Source: Smittia aterrima
Taxonomy: Eukaryota; Arthropoda; Insecta; Diptera; Chironomidae
DNA: 64,000 nucleotides
Direction: 5' to 3'
NCBI GenBank assembly: GCA_033063855.1
Contig: CP093831.1
Coordinates: 10,602,001 to 10,666,000, forward strand
Notes under the pieces: model-generated
Databases searched by the model: none
Seen by the model: the letters and a program-made list of their open reading frames with translations, nothing else
Told to the model about the DNA's origin: nothing
Program-made: the position numbers and the translations under genes
Part shown: positions 1 to 13,410 of the stretch, piece after piece
Layout of the letters: each line of letters opens with the position of its first letter
Position numbering within the stretch: the stretch's first letter is position 1

Positions 1-648
1 ATTGTCTGAAAACAATTTATTAATTAGCTCAATTGCTCCTAATTAATTGCTCAATCGAACAATAAACTTTTCTCAGAATTTCCAGTCTCGAAAGGTTTTG
101 TTGAAGGGAAATCTTTCAGCGAATTTCATTAAACTGTAATGATGAGATTTGCGCTTCGTGCGTGTAATCAAATTAGTTCCTGTTGATTGCATTTACACAT
201 TTTTCGAAAGAAAACTCTGAAGCTACCCAAATGTTTATTTTTGTTTTCAGGTGCGATGTTGAGCACTTGATTTCTTGCCGATATTTTTAGACGTTCCGGG
301 TCGTTAATCAACTTTTTGAAAGAAAAGTTCAATATCCGCGCAAAATTCACTCAAAAGATGAAAAACTTTTTGAATTATCTCGTAGAATTTTATCATAAAT
401 TTTCTTCAACTCAGCAACGTCAATCTCTGATTGAAAATATTTTCTAAAATAAAGTTTTCAAGTCTTTTTCAATTAAATTTTAAGTTACTTGACTCTCGTG
501 CTTGTATTGCTGTCAAGTTCTTTATTGATTGAACAATTCATCAAACTCGGAGAGTTTTTTTTTAGTTTCTATGCGAAAAAATATTTTTCTTATCGTATTT
601 AGGTCGCGAGATAAAAATATTTTTGCAGATATTGAAGTTTTTGCGTTG
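1..648. other. Left edge, no gene seen
   Basis: AT-rich sequence without a supported coding region. It probably holds the 3' UTR of the minus-strand SLC26 gene: on that strand an AATAAA polyadenylation signal lies at 521-526, about 125 bases past the stop codon. Short open frames here lack splice or homology support. Confidence 0.5.
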
Positions 649-2545
649 TCATTCGTTCGCTTTTATTTCTTCTAAATTTTCGCTTTCTCTTATTTGAGAA
701 ACCAAGCCCGTTAAGTTCTCAGAACTTTTGAAGAGATCCAGATAATTTGGGTTGCTTCTCATTACGACATGGAACGCGGGTTTCTGCCAGTTCCAAAAGA
801 AAACCTTCTTCTTGTTGAGGGAAAGATCTGCGATGGTCGACGCTAATATCTGCGAAAGAAAACTTCTTTAAAAAACCATTGACGAGATTAAACAAATCTT
901 ACTTTTGCAACAGTTGAATCAATAGAGTTGATAAAAGTTCCATTGATGATGATGAAGTCGACCTCGGGGAAATCTATTGTCGATTTCTTTATGAGAATGG
1001 ATTTGAAGTATTCAGCCGATGAGTAGAAAAGACTTTGATCAGGAGTTACAATGAGAATCTCAAATGAGTCGACTTCATCGACATCAAACGATATTTTCGG
1101 TCGCGAAGTCTGATGCAAAACAAACAAAGCGTTTATTCCGATTCCGATTAAAATTCCAAACTCCAAGCCAAGCAAGAGAGAGAATCCGAAAGTCGCGAGG
1201 AATGGAATGAAGTCTGCTCGTTTCGAGCGATAAATAAAAAGGATTTCATGAACTTCAAACATTGAGATCATTGCTGTGATGATGACAGCAGCAAGTACAG
1301 TCTTTGGAATAAAATAAAATGTTCCCGTCGCGACTCCTAAAGCAAGCAACACTAGAGCTCCAGTGATAATCCCTCCAAATGGTGTCTTAACTCCCGAAGC
1401 ATTGTTCACCGCAGTTCGAGTGAATGATGGTGCGATTGGAAATGAAGAAACAAAGGACGCAGCTACGTTACACAATCCAGAAGCGATCATCTCTTGAGTA
1501 GCATCAACAATCCTTCCTTTGCTAAAGGCTTTCGTTATTGACACGCTCTCGAGAATTACGACCAAGGGAATCGTAATCAGAGACGTGCCGAGTACTTTAA
1601 ACATATCAAAGAAATTATAAGTCTCATCGTTGATTACAGTTGTGAAAGCTGGAAGTCGGAAGTCTGGGAGGCCTTTCTTTATATCTCCTGTCAATCGGAA
1701 AGGAGTTTTATCGTTGATGTAGAACACGTAAGCCACAATCATTCCCAAAATGACGACGACAGCATTTCTCGATAACGAAAGATATTTGAAGAACGATTTG
1801 TAAACTTTGACTTTGTTTAGATTTTTCATTCCAAACAGAATCAATAACGAGATGAGTCCGAGGAGCGTGTCAGCCAATACAATCTCATTATAATTCTCAA
1901 AAAGATTCCTCCATGAAGGAATGAACTCGCTTGATGAGCCACTTCTTATTCCAAGAATGTTTTTGATCTGAGCGCTTCCAATTGTTATTGTAGCCGCTGA
2001 GACGAAGGCAGTAACTGTGGGAGCAGAGATATACTGAACGAGGAAGCCAAGGTTAAGGAAACCCATTAAGAAAATCACTGAGCCACTTAAAAATGTTCCG
2101 AGAATAGCGACGTCAGTGTTGTAGTTGACAACAGCGAAGTTTATCATTAAAGCTGTGATAGCTGTTGGTCCAATTGTAATATCCTTGCAGCTTCCAAAAA
2201 TAGCATAAACGAAACAACTCATGAAGCTAGAGTAAAGTCCATACTGCGGCGGGAGTCCAGCGATAGCCGCATATGCAATTCCTGTGAACTATTTCATTCA
2301 GAATTTTTGCGGGAAATAACTTCTTTGCCTACCTTGGGGGATTGCAGTCAGGCCAACGCTGAGTCCAGCAACAAAATCTCGAAGCAAAAATGATTTTTCA
2401 TACGTTCTCGCCCAATGAATTATTGGAAACTTTCGCTTTAAACCTTTTGCACTGCATGCTTTTGAGAGATTACTTGTAACCAACTGAGGAATGTTTGGGC
2501 ATTCTTCGCGGTACGAATCGATATCAACTTCGTTGCTTTGATTGT
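649..2545 (-). CDS. SLC26-family sulfate/anion transporter (5' exon not found)
   Basis: Three exons are read: 2333-2545, 903-2281 and 649-849, giving about 597 residues. The first begins at a splice acceptor (minus-strand TATAG before base 2545), so the starting methionine lies on an upstream exon that I could not find. The conserved SLC26 entry motif reads DFVAGLSVGLTAIPQG then IAYAAIAGLPPQYGLYSS, split by the 2282-2332 intron. A long multi-spanning membrane core follows, with TGDIKKGLP and SFTRTAVN segments typical of the family. The last exon completes a cytoplasmic STAS domain (from about RPKISFDVDEVDSFEILIV). The family exchanges sulfate, chloride, bicarbonate or oxalate across the plasma membrane; the substrate here cannot be told. 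Family assignment is firm; the fly orthologue was not resolved. Confidence 0.9.
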
Positions 2546-3797
2546 CTATAAACAAGATAAACAAAAATGATAAACACTACAACCTCAAGAGCCTTCTCTC
2601 TCTTTGCTTTTCATCATCGAGTACCTCTTTGAAGAGTTTTCAATGTCATAGCTATTATCAAGTCAACAGATTACGAACAAAATCACGTGCAGCCGCAAAT
2701 CTCTTTTGTTTTTGTCGATAAAGTGTAAGCGATAAGAAAATCAGTCTCAACAAGAAGGGAAAATTCAGATCGACATGATAAGGAAATTTCAAAATTCTTG
2801 AACACGAGACGATAAAAAGAAATCACTCCACTTTGATTGAGCTTCCAAGTTAAACTACCGTTTGATACAACATTTTCTGCTTGTCACTAGAGTTAGTGGA
2901 ACGTATCAACAACGATTAGATAAATTTGTTTCAATTTGAAGTGGAAATCGAAGAAGTTTCCAAAGCTAATGAATCATTAAGAAAAGTTTCTTTCTTAGTT
3001 TTGCAGTGAAATCGAGAAAACTGACTTTGTCTCATTCAATATTTATTTATTTATTTTGCCACAGTCTCAAGATTCATTTCTATTTAATATTTCAAACTGC
3101 TGCTTCAGTTTCTGAACTTGATTCCTTGGAATTTCCATAAAAAAGAGCGAAGCACTCAAAAAATGTTTTTTGTCATTGATATTGAATCAACATTTTTGAT
3201 AAAATATTTAAAGTTTCTTTGTCAAAATATTTTTTCTTACTTGAAGCCACTGAATGATAACTAGAGCCCGACTGCATTTTGTTTTTTACTCGAGATCACT
3301 GACTTTGAAATTCTTATCAAATAATGAAGCGAATAAAAAAGTTTTGTTTATATTTCATTTGAAAGTGATGTCATGACGAGAATATGCAACAAATTGTTAA
3401 CAACTCAGATTTTCATCAAAGTCAATTAAATCAACATTTTTGCTGACGTGACTTCTATACGAAGTCTCGCACGCGATCGCGTCGAAATGTAATTTTCTGA
3501 GAAATTTTCTTGAATCGCTGATGTCGGTTAAAAAAATATGAAAACAAATTGAACTGAATAAACATTTTCAAGTGAAATTAAACAATTTTTTTTTTGTTTG
3601 AAGACAAACTTTTCATTCGAGTCCTTCCTTTTAAATTTATAGAATTTACATTTTTAAATTTACTTATTTTCTATTTCCTTAAATCAATTCGCTCTTCGTG
3701 CACTTAATTTAATTTCCTCGCCTGTTGATTGCCTTTCACTTATTCACGGAAAACGGAAGAAAACGAGTCGTTGATGTTTATTCATGTTTCAATGGCA
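2546..3797. other. Intergenic region between SLC26 and ind
   Basis: No coding exon is supported. It should contain the unseen 5' exon and promoter of the SLC26 gene and the 3' UTR of ind. The sequence is AT-rich with several poly-T runs. Confidence 0.4.
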
Positions 3798-4622
3798 TCA
3801 CTTGCTGCAATTACAATTGACGCAATTACTGGAGTTTCCATTTGGCGAATGAATTAAATCGTTTGCCGTTGGGCAGTCGCCTTTCTTGTTTTTCACACGT
3901 CGATTTTGAAACCTGTTGAAAAAGAGAAAATTCTCGATGAGTCTCACATGATTCACATTGTTTCGGAAAAGCGAGGGAACTTACCAAATTTTCACTTGTT
4001 TCTCGGACAATTTGAGTCGCGTTGCGATTTCAATCCGACGAAGACGAGTCAAATATTGATTCGACGAGAACTCTCGTTCCAATTCCAAAAGTTGCGTGCT
4101 CGAGAAAGCTGTTCTAATTCGTTTGCTCGACGAATCTGAGTCGTAATGGGTGGGAGTGGGAGATGGCGTGCTAGATTTCGGTGAACTCGGATGCATCGGC
4201 CGCTCGCTTAAATCGTAAGGCATATACAAGTTTCGCTTAGTTTCCGTTTTTATGATTGGAGGCGAAACAGATGGCGAGCGGGTTGGGAGCATTTGTTGCT
4301 GTTTCCGAGATGTTGGCGAACTTTTCAAAATCAATGTTCTCTCGTAGTAGTTCGCACTTGGCATAAATAGCGGCGGAAGATTCGTTGGCATGTAAGGCTT
4401 TGCAGCTAAATCCAAAAGTTGGTCGCGATGTTGCGACTGATAATGTCTCTGCAACATTTGTTGATGTTGCTGCTGTTGCAAATTTAATGAAAACAAATAA
4501 TTTCCAATATACGAAGAAGTATAAGGAGTCGAAGGGCTTGGCGGTAATGACGATTGAGATAAATCCGATTTGCTTTCGCACTTGTCACTTATCAAAGAAT
4601 CCACAAAAAATGATCGAGACAT
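3798..4622 (-). CDS. ind: Homeobox transcription factor, ind / Gsx family
   Basis: Two exons, 3985-4622 and 3798-3912, encode 250 residues. The N-terminus MSRSFFVDSLIS is the signature of Gsx/ind proteins. A Gln/His-rich stretch and a Ser/Pro-rich linker precede the homeodomain, which begins SKRIRTAFSSTQLLELEREF and ends after the recognition helix KQVKIWFQNRRVKNKK. The intron falls inside the Trp codon of KIW-FQN. A short Asn/Cys-rich tail follows (ending NCVNCNCSK). In flies ind specifies intermediate-column neuroblasts and Gsx proteins pattern the dorsoventral axis of the nervous system; that role is taken from the family, not from the sequence. The start is the only in-frame ATG that gives the conserved N-terminus. 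Confidence 0.93.
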
Positions 4623-7281
4623 GTTTAGTCTTCTTAGCTTGATCTTCTAACTTCAAAATTCAATTCACAACTGATCGGTTGCTCTCTTGCGAAACTCAAT
4701 TTTATACACAAAGAGGTCCTTCCTTCTCTTTACCTCTCCCTCCTTTCCACTTGCGATCATTGTTCTCATTGCTTGTGTGCATGTTTCGTCTTCCACCTTT
4801 GCAACTTACCTCAAAAGAGGATAATTTATCGAATGTGACATGGAACGAGTAAGAGAGAGAGGACCTCCGACCCTCGTTCATTTATTCAAAGCCGACTCGA
4901 ATAACTTTCCATCATGTTTGCTATTTGTATCGCTTTGAGTGATTTTTTATTTGTTACTTTGTCATCCCTTCATCTCCTTGGAATTAACAGCTATTAAAGC
5001 ATCGCATTGAAGTGCATCGAGGTGAAAGCAATCGTCGTCAGGACTCCGCCCATCCCACTGGCCTGATGCTACTCTCTGTCTTTTGTGTGAGCAGCTTGCC
5101 ACCAAAAACACGCTTCAAATCCAGTCATTGACAAATTTAATCACAGTTTAAAATATCTGATAGACTTCGCATCGCGAATTAATTTTATTTACAAAATGGT
5201 TTGTCGACTGCTTTTCATGGAAATAATAATTTAGCTCGCGGGGATGAAAAGGGAACAGGAAGCGAGAATCTGATTTGCGATTCAATCGATTTTAATTGAA
5301 TCAGAATTTTTTGAACGGAAAGCTTTTCAGCTCTCGAGGAAAATTTATCGCAAAGTTTATAAATTATTTCTAACTGAGAAATAAACTTCTAATCCTTTGA
5401 ATTATCTGAATAATCGATAAAATCAAGAAACATTCGTTTCGCTTTGAAACTAAAGCACCCGCAGCTTTCTTTCATCCTTTAACTCATCCACTGACTGTGT
5501 GACTAGCTCTGTTGATATCGAATTTATAAACAAACAAACAATTTGTTAAAAAGGCATCAAACCTGTTAATTATCAAATTAAGGGCTTTCTTAAACACCTT
5601 TAATTTGTCGACTCGACAGCATTTGCTTTGATTCGATTTGGAGCATCAGATTAGCTTCGATTTCTACCTGAAAACGATTTCCATTGATAAACTAGCAAAG
5701 GCAAGGATCGATTTCACAATCCACAAAATACAAAATCGTTTTCAAAGAGCAGAAAAGAAATAAGATTTGTGTTTTGTTGGTGGCGGATCAGCTTTAGATC
5801 TTTTCAAATGTCTGATTCTTCAAATATTTCATTTTACAACAATTGGATCAAATTAGGAGGAAGAATAGTAAACAGAGGAGAAGATATTTTTCTACACAAG
5901 AGAGTCAAGAGACTTCTATCCATTCATCCACAACGATGTTAAAATTTCCATTCTCTCGACCTTCGCCATTCATAAATCTCATGAATGAAGGCGAGATCGC
6001 CAAAAATATTTCGCAAACTGCAATAAACTTTACAAACTTTTCTCTCCCGTCGGTGATGGATGATAAGGAGAACGAATTTATGTAAGAACGAGAAGGAGAA
6101 GATTTCTGTTGTCATGTGAAAAGAAAGGATAAATCACCAAGGGACAATTTATTTAATTGCAGAAATATTTCTTGTAATGTCTCTCCAAAGGATGAGTCTT
6201 GTCTTTCATCCCGAGCACGAAGGATAAGAAAAGATGACGAAAACAGAATCTCAAGAGTCCTCGAGTCAAACAACAAAATATTGCAGACATTGTGTCTCGC
6301 TTCGACGTCACTGTTCACGTTACTTTTCTCAGTCATACAAACTAACAAAACCGTCAAGCGAATCAATCGATTACTCATGCCGAAGGAATTTGAGATATTT
6401 TGAGATCCAAATTTGATGAGAAAATATTTCTATCGAAATATTTCCGACAATCGAATTCTCCTTTTGTGAGAAATTAGCAAAATTTTTATCGCTCGAAAGG
6501 GTTGAAGCGTCTTCTTTGATCTCATTTTGTTGAGCAAACGAATCGTCGGTAGTTTCATTATTATGTCTTAATCAATTAAATCAATATTAGGCATTGGATT
6601 GGAATTTTATTGAAACATAAATTCTACTCTCGACAGTCGGCAAACAAATCGCAACGATTGCGAGATAAATTGAACCTTGATCTTGCAATTTAGCCGTCGG
6701 TTCAACTAGCAAATGTTCCTAAAGCTTCGTCGTTATCTCGATGAGAGAACGAAGACAACGAAGTTTTTGTTGGCACCGGAAAAACTTTTAATCTGCGGTT
6801 AGAGTTGAAAAAGGCTTTTTCCTTCTTCAGCATAAATTTAGGAAGAGTTAGTTTAGGCGCAGAAATAATTGACGCGATAATAAATTATTTGCGGTAAACA
6901 CGCGATAAAATGTCGCGAGCAGCAATTTCCCCATCCATTTCTCGATGACATCGAGCGAACAAAGTCTTCTTCTTATTGCGTCTTTAGCCTTCGCCCCAGC
7001 TGCCAATAAAGTGATTAATTAAGCTCTTCTACAGTGAACGTTCAATACCACATTGGCTTCTGTTGATTAAGCTTCCTATCGACCACCGTTCCATCGACGC
7101 TCTCTCGACTTCAAACACAATTAGATATTAAAACAACTAAACCATCATTTAATGACCATTAAGCTCCTAATTGACAATAACAAATATTATGGAGACTTCG
7201 AGAAGTGTTTTAGACTGATTAGGATTAGTTGCTCTTGTGCTCTCAGCTCGGAAGGTGCTCTTATTCCCGATAACGTAAAAC
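4623..7281. other. Intergenic region between ind and the GPCR
   Basis: Upstream DNA of both the minus-strand ind gene and the plus-strand GPCR, which are head to head. Open frames at 5843-6416 lack an ATG or a family signature. The region probably carries ind enhancers, but I can identify no specific site. Confidence 0.4.
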
Positions 7282-9087
7282 ATGTTAAACTCCAGCGTGA
7301 ATGCCACAAGTGAGCTTGCTTATGTTGGCAATAAATCTTCAGCCCACCGAGATTTGCTGTCACTGTTTTATGTCGTCGGGATTATCGGGAGTCTTCTCGC
7401 TCTCCTTCATCTTCATAATAAGAACAACTTTAAGACCAACTCAAAGCAGATTTTCATGCTGAAGTAAGTTAATCACCGTCGCTTGCTGATTTATTTCGTA
7501 ATGATAACTTCTCTTTTTTTATCGTCTCGATGTGAGGTGTTTAATGACTTTGGACTTTGTTGGACTACTGGGAATGCTGTCGCAGATGACGATTCGCTCT
7601 CACGTCGACGACAATTTCTACCATGAGTACATTTGGATGTTCTGCTTCGTACGAGTCGTGTGGAGATTCAGTGGAATGAGCTCCGGCTGTGTCGCTTTCA
7701 TAATGGCAATCGAGCGATATTTTGCGTTGACGAAGCCATTTTTCTACTGCAAACATTTCTCGAAAGGACTCATTAAGCGATTGATTTTAATGATGTGGAC
7801 ATCCTGTGCACTAATTACATTTGCTCCAGCGTTTGGCTTTGGAATATTCTGTGATGAAAGTGCTAAAAAGTGTGAACGTTATCGTGACGCCAAAGAGCCT
7901 TTGGACATCGCTTATGCTTTCCTCTGCTTCATCGTCGGTTCGTAGAGTTCATCAAAGTTGTTCCTTCCTTTTAGATTGACGCAAATTTCCTTTTGCAGGA
8001 ACTTCTCTTTGCACTTTGATGGTATTATGCAATTTCTCTGTGACACGAATCGTTTATCGATCCTATCGGAATATGCAGCAACTCATGATGGCCGCCGAGA
8101 ACTCTAATCGAAACCAACAGCCGACTAAACTTCGCCATCAGATAAGCGAAGTCAGCAATTTGAGCTCCACATCTAAATCATTGTCGATGGTGACTCGAGA
8201 TGAAATAAAGTTCATCAACATGTGCAATCTGCTGACTGCTTCGTTTTGTTTCTGCTGGATGACACAAATGGTGAGGATGAACTTTTATAAGCTTTTCTCG
8301 CTTCATAATTTTTGTCGATTTAAAAAAAGTTTCGCTCCGTGATTTTCATTTTAATGAACTCGACATTTCATTCAATGAGCGGGCACTCACTCCAAATTGA
8401 ATCATAACGTGTCCTTATTTCACGGTTTCATGTCTCGCTCTGTGTCATTTGCGACGTGACTGAGAGCAAGAGATTGTAGAGACGAGGGACCAATTTAAAC
8501 GTTTATTTCATGAACTAATCATCGACCATTATGAAGAAGCCACTCGATCAATTTCAGCGAACACAAAAAATCAGAAGCGAGTTGCTTGTTGTTTCCCTTC
8601 GCTTCTCCCTTCTTTCCACATAAAACTATTAATATTGTAATTTATTTATTTCTGTTCCGTTCACGGTTGAGTGAGTCTCGAGATCAACCCCTTTCTCTCT
8701 GTCAATGGAAGCGCTTTATTAGCTCGCAATTATTTCTCATGAATGTCGCTTCATTTTCCCATTAAAATTCCTCACTCTCTCTTATAGCTCGTTTGGAAGA
8801 GATTGATTTCAGTGTGGTTGCTTTAGAAGCTAATAAAAAATTCTTTGCAGATAACGATTCCAATCGCTCAGTTCGTGAAAGATGCAAATCATTCGAGAGG
8901 CATCCAAATTTTCTATCAGATTGCCGACTTCCTGCTGCTCATTCACTTTTCGATGGACTCGTTCATCTATGTCTTATTGAGAACCAACTATTGGATTCGA
9001 TTTAAAAAGTTTTTACGGCAGTTGCTTGGTCGAAAGAACGATGAGTTTGCTGAATTGCCAAAATTGGACCCGGATCATCGTTTCTAA
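7282..9087 (+). CDS. Class A (rhodopsin-like) GPCR, prostanoid-receptor-like
   Basis: Four exons, 7282-7463, 7537-7937, 7999-8270 and 8851-9087, encode 363 residues. The N-terminus has NSS, NAT and NKSS glycosylation motifs. TM3 ends with the class A E/DRY motif as ERYFALTKPFFY. Paired cysteines are present before TM3 (MFCFVRVVW) and in the second extracellular loop (FCDESAKKC). TM6 contains FCFCWMTQM, and TM7 has DSFIYVLL in place of NPxxY. The long third intracellular loop is Ser/Asn-rich. The DxFIY form of TM7 and the general layout resemble prostanoid receptors and the fly prostaglandin-receptor-like protein CG7497, but the ligand is an inference. Intron 3 is the largest (580 bp). Confidence 0.85.
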
Positions 9088-12000
9088 TTCAAATGAATAT
9101 GCTGACGAACTTCCGGCTGAGACTAACGGACGAGAGAAGCCAAATTGGATGTTAATTTTAATTTTAAGGTAAATCAACGTTTGTAATCTTTTCCTTTTGA
9201 ATAAATATTTAACAATGCATCGGAACATCTTTTTCTTTCTCTGTTCGTTTAGTTCACTGATGAGTTGTCGAGAGGAAATTAAATTTTGTAAATTTTCTAC
9301 CTCATTAAACTTCATCTTCTCTTGACGTTTATTTCACACTTCATCATGCAGTTTTTTATGAAAGAGAATCATCTCGACCTCACTTTAAGGATTTTTTATG
9401 AGTCCATTAAGGAATTTGAAAGATTTCTCGTTTGTGCATGAAGTGGAAGACTTTTTTTGCTGCTGCAAAATCCTCAGATTTGTGTAAGTAACGAACGAGC
9501 CAGAGCGATGCCCCATTGTTGGAGATTTAATTCAATGAAAGGAGAAGCAATTCTTGCACAATGCAATGAGATCGTTACATGAAATTGTTAAGCTGAAAGA
9601 ATTTATCGACAACACGTGAATCGAGCTTGAAGTGTGCAGCAGCTTCCAGGTGGTGAAGTCTCCTTTTTTTATTGATTTCAATGGTCAATGAACACGACTC
9701 GAGGACTCAAAAGGAACAGGGCGTGGAAGACTTCGAGGAATTTCTTTCGAAATTTCATGCAATTCAAGAGAAAGGAGAAGCGAAGGATTCAGGGATGAAG
9801 AAAAAATATTCTTTAAGTCGATTACCTATTTCAAGAGTTTTCGATGAAAAAATGAAGGAAAGTCATTTTATTCGCAACATCTCGAGAGTCGTTGGAAGCT
9901 TCTTAGCGGCTTTGAGAAAACACAGAAAATCAATTTCAGGTTCAACCCCTGCCTGAAATATCAACTCAATAAAACATTCGACTGAACATGAAAAGCTTTC
10001 GAAATGATAAAAGCGAAGTCGAATAATGATCAAATTATAAATTACCAGCAAATCTTCAAACGATTCATTGTTGAAGAGTGAACAGTTTGCTTTCAAATCC
10101 AAAATGCAAACACTTCGATTCCATTCAAACAAATGTTACACAAAACGACGAACATGAATGATAAATTCAAAGAGCTTGTAAAACTTTCATTGTAGTTCGA
10201 GCCATTTGCCACCATTCGTACAACTCCGCCCTAAACTCTCTACGACGATGAGTCTCTAAACGCTCCTGAAAACATTAAAATTCAGTTTCGATATGGCTCA
10301 GGCAATGAGTGAGAGAGAATAAAAAACTATCATTGAACAATAAATTAATTTCTGAATAGAATTTTACAAGCTCTTTGAATGCTTTACAGTCCCGAGGGTT
10401 GGAGAAGATGATACCTTGTTGTTAATAGTCCATAATTTGTCTATTACAAAGCGTAAAATGATTTTCAATGGAACTCTCGCATGTCTGTTTACGATCTTTA
10501 TGGTCGAGTGTGTGATTCCAATGCCCACATGGCGCGCAGGGATATTTGTTGGAGAGTGAAAACAAATAATGACTTTCCTCGATTAAGCTTCGTGCTGCCG
10601 CCGACTTTTGAGATTTCGGCGATGCCAGAATGTCTAGGCAGGACCGCATGCTTCTCATTAAAATTGATTATTTTTTGACGGGACCAGAAGAATCTTGAAA
10701 GTTGTCTGCTCATTCTCTACGAATTCTTCGACACAAAAAACAATTCTCGAGGAATGTTTTACATCAAAGTCTCGAGCAGCAAAAAACAGAGAAAACTTTT
10801 CTCATCGCTCGCTAAGCTTTCTTTTGCCGCAACGAAGGGAAACTCGCGCGAATTATGCAAGTCACAGTTTGATCTCTTTACGAAACTTGTTCATTCATGA
10901 CGGGAGTTCACGAAAAACACATATGGGAAGCTTATAAAACCGCTTGATGCGGCTCCAACGCAAATACAACAATTTCACGCTCCTTTTGACGCCGAATTAA
11001 AATTAAATTAATTTTCAGTGATTAATTAGTTCCTCGCCGCAATTTATCGATTAATTTGTTTCCCTTATTAACATTTTTAATCGCTTTTCAAGGCTTTCCG
11101 TTCCACTTTAAATAACTTTTCCATTTTTACAGACGAGAAGCAATGAGAAAGCAAAAGGAAGTGAAGATGAGATTATTAAAGAATTTTTTTTCTCGTCCTT
11201 CATTCTTCCGCAAACAAAATCTTTTTTGCGGACGTTTTGTCATTAAAATCCTTTCGTTGCTCTCAATGGAAGTCAAATCACCGGATTTGTCTCAGGCGAG
11301 ATCGATTTTGAATGCGGAACTTTCTGCATCGTCATATCCTTCATTATCCTTGCGAAGACAGCTATAATCTCCTTCCTATTCATACTATGTAGCGATGTTT
11401 AATAGAAAGTAAAACCTCAGCACGAAAAAAAGTAGAAAGAAAAAACCTCAGAAGAAAATAAAAGTTTCGCTTCTCATGACAAAAAATTAAATTTCATTCT
11501 GTTCGCTTCGTCTGCTTTTAGCCTAACTTTGTCGATCCTGAATTAAATCTGCTGATCTCTGCGGCATGACCGTCGTGATTGAAAACAACTCAGTCACTCC
11601 AATTATGTAAAGTGGATGCTTCCAACGGCTTCGATTCATAATCAGTGATGGAAAAGAAAGAAGGCACTTGACATCGTTTGCCGCATTCAAATACTCGAGT
11701 TTCCCACACTCAGCTCAGAAGAGCTGCTGAGTCGCCAAGGAAAAAAAAACAATTTCTTGTTGCTTATGCAACAATAAGAATATTCATAAAAGCCAAGAAT
11801 GCATAAAATTGAAATTGTTTTGCAGTTAACAGGATTTGTGTAGAAAGAAGGAGAGCATCGTCGCCGCATGACTTCTCCTAAAAAGACTGATCTTGAAGTG
11901 AGCAAACAATTGAGAGTTACATCGAAAATCCTTAAAATTCTTCGGTAATTGTGAAAATATTGCAATTGTCCGGAGATGCTTTTAGATGAAGATCTATTAA

Positions 12001-13410
12001 TCACACTCCATGTCGTCTCTGTTGAACATTTTATTGCACAAAACTGCAACTCGACCATTCATGATTACAAAAAATCTTCTTCTTCGTCTTTGTGTCGTTT
12101 TCAATGACAAAAACTTTTCTTCACTCTCGTCATGTACTCGTCTTTAAGTCTACCTCTCTTGACGATTTCTTATGCTCACTTCAATGAATACAACCTACCC
12201 AGACATAAAGGCGACAAACGAATGACTTTTGCCGACAAATGATTTCAAGTTCGTTCTTTCCGTGCACGCAATAAAAATAAATAATTTATCTTCAATCTCT
12301 TTAAGTGCTGCGAAAATTTTGATGAGCTTATTGTTGAGTTTACAAGAGATCGGCATTCTCCAAAATTGAATCTATGATTTCAACCGCAACTCAACAATTC
12401 TCGGCTTCATATCAAATGCACTCGAAACTCATAGTTTTTTTGAACAGAACATCATTCTCACTAACTACCCCATAGACAACACCAGATTGATAATCTCAAC
12501 CGGTAAATCCTCTGCAATTATAGTTTTATTAGAGGCTGAGTGCATTTTCAGTTATTTTTCCACTCTGTCAATCTCAATTTTCGGTGAACTGCTCTCGACT
12601 GATGTTGATGGAAACACGAATGTTTATAACGTTCGCTCGCTCGTGGTTGAAGTTGTAATTTTATTTCACATGCCAAGCACACATCGTCAGTCGCATCAAA
12701 TTGTTACAGATTCCCAATCCACTTAAATCAATTCCAACATATTTTGCTGATGCTGCTGTTCGTTGAGTTGAATTCGATACAGTTTCATGAATTCAATTTA
12801 ATTGCTAGTTACATCCAAATAAAATTTTAATTTAATGTAAACGGATTTCAGGTTTGATTAACGTTAATGTGATTAAGCCTCATGTACTTCTGTTTGTGTT
12901 TTTAAGCTTCTTCTTGTTTGTTTGTCTGATCCTGTTAAACAAATATTTTCGTTTCTTCTCGTTGAGAAAATTTCATGAAAGAAGCAACAACATATTAAGG
13001 GACACTCGACGTGACATTATTGAGTTGTGAATAAATTTTAGGGACTCTCTCTCTCTTCCCTTTCGAGGGCTTTTATATTAATGAAGTAGCGAGAAATTAA
13101 TGAACTAAGGACGCAACAGGGATAAAAGTTTGTTCGAGAGCTCGTATCGATGTCACAGTAATTAGTTCAAACGTTGGCTTTCTCTTCTACTTGATTGATG
13201 TCGAGAGGCTCCTTGACTAATAGCACGTCGTCAAAGTTGCCCCCAATTAATTGCTCACAACAGGGCGAGTTTGCTTTCATCGAGATAAAAAAAATGAAAA
13301 TCAACGAAGAATTAACGAAATTTATTATTGTCCCAAAATAGATTTTGAGTCAGATTTTATTTAATCGAAGGTGAATCTTGAACAAACAAACAGTCAAACT
13401 GATGAAAATT
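9088..13410. other. 4.3 kb without a supported gene
   Basis: Intergenic sequence between the plus-strand GPCR and the 3' end of Ctr9. Several 60-120 codon open frames exist on both strands, but none has a start, splice sites or motif I can support. The one structured item is the inverted repeat at 10165-10380. AT-rich with homopolymer runs. Confidence 0.45.
10165..10380. repeat. Inverted repeat with 19-bp perfect arms
   Basis: Arms at 10165-10183 (ATTCAAAGAGCTTGTAAAA) and 10362-10380 are exact reverse complements, with 178 bp between them. Weaker complementarity occurs just inside (GAGCC near 10199 and GGCTC near 10305). It could be a short fold-back or MITE-like element, or a hairpin transcript. 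No clear target-site duplication is visible. Confidence 0.6.

Noticed and set aside
5843..6416. Overlapping open frames on both strands between ind and the GPCR
   Set aside because: Non-ATG starts, charged low-complexity composition on both strands, no recognisable motif.
9672..9956. 94-codon open frame on the plus strand with an AATAAA just after it
   Set aside because: It opens with TTG rather than ATG, has no signal peptide, domain or splice support, and lies in a gene-free stretch; chance is a sufficient explanation.
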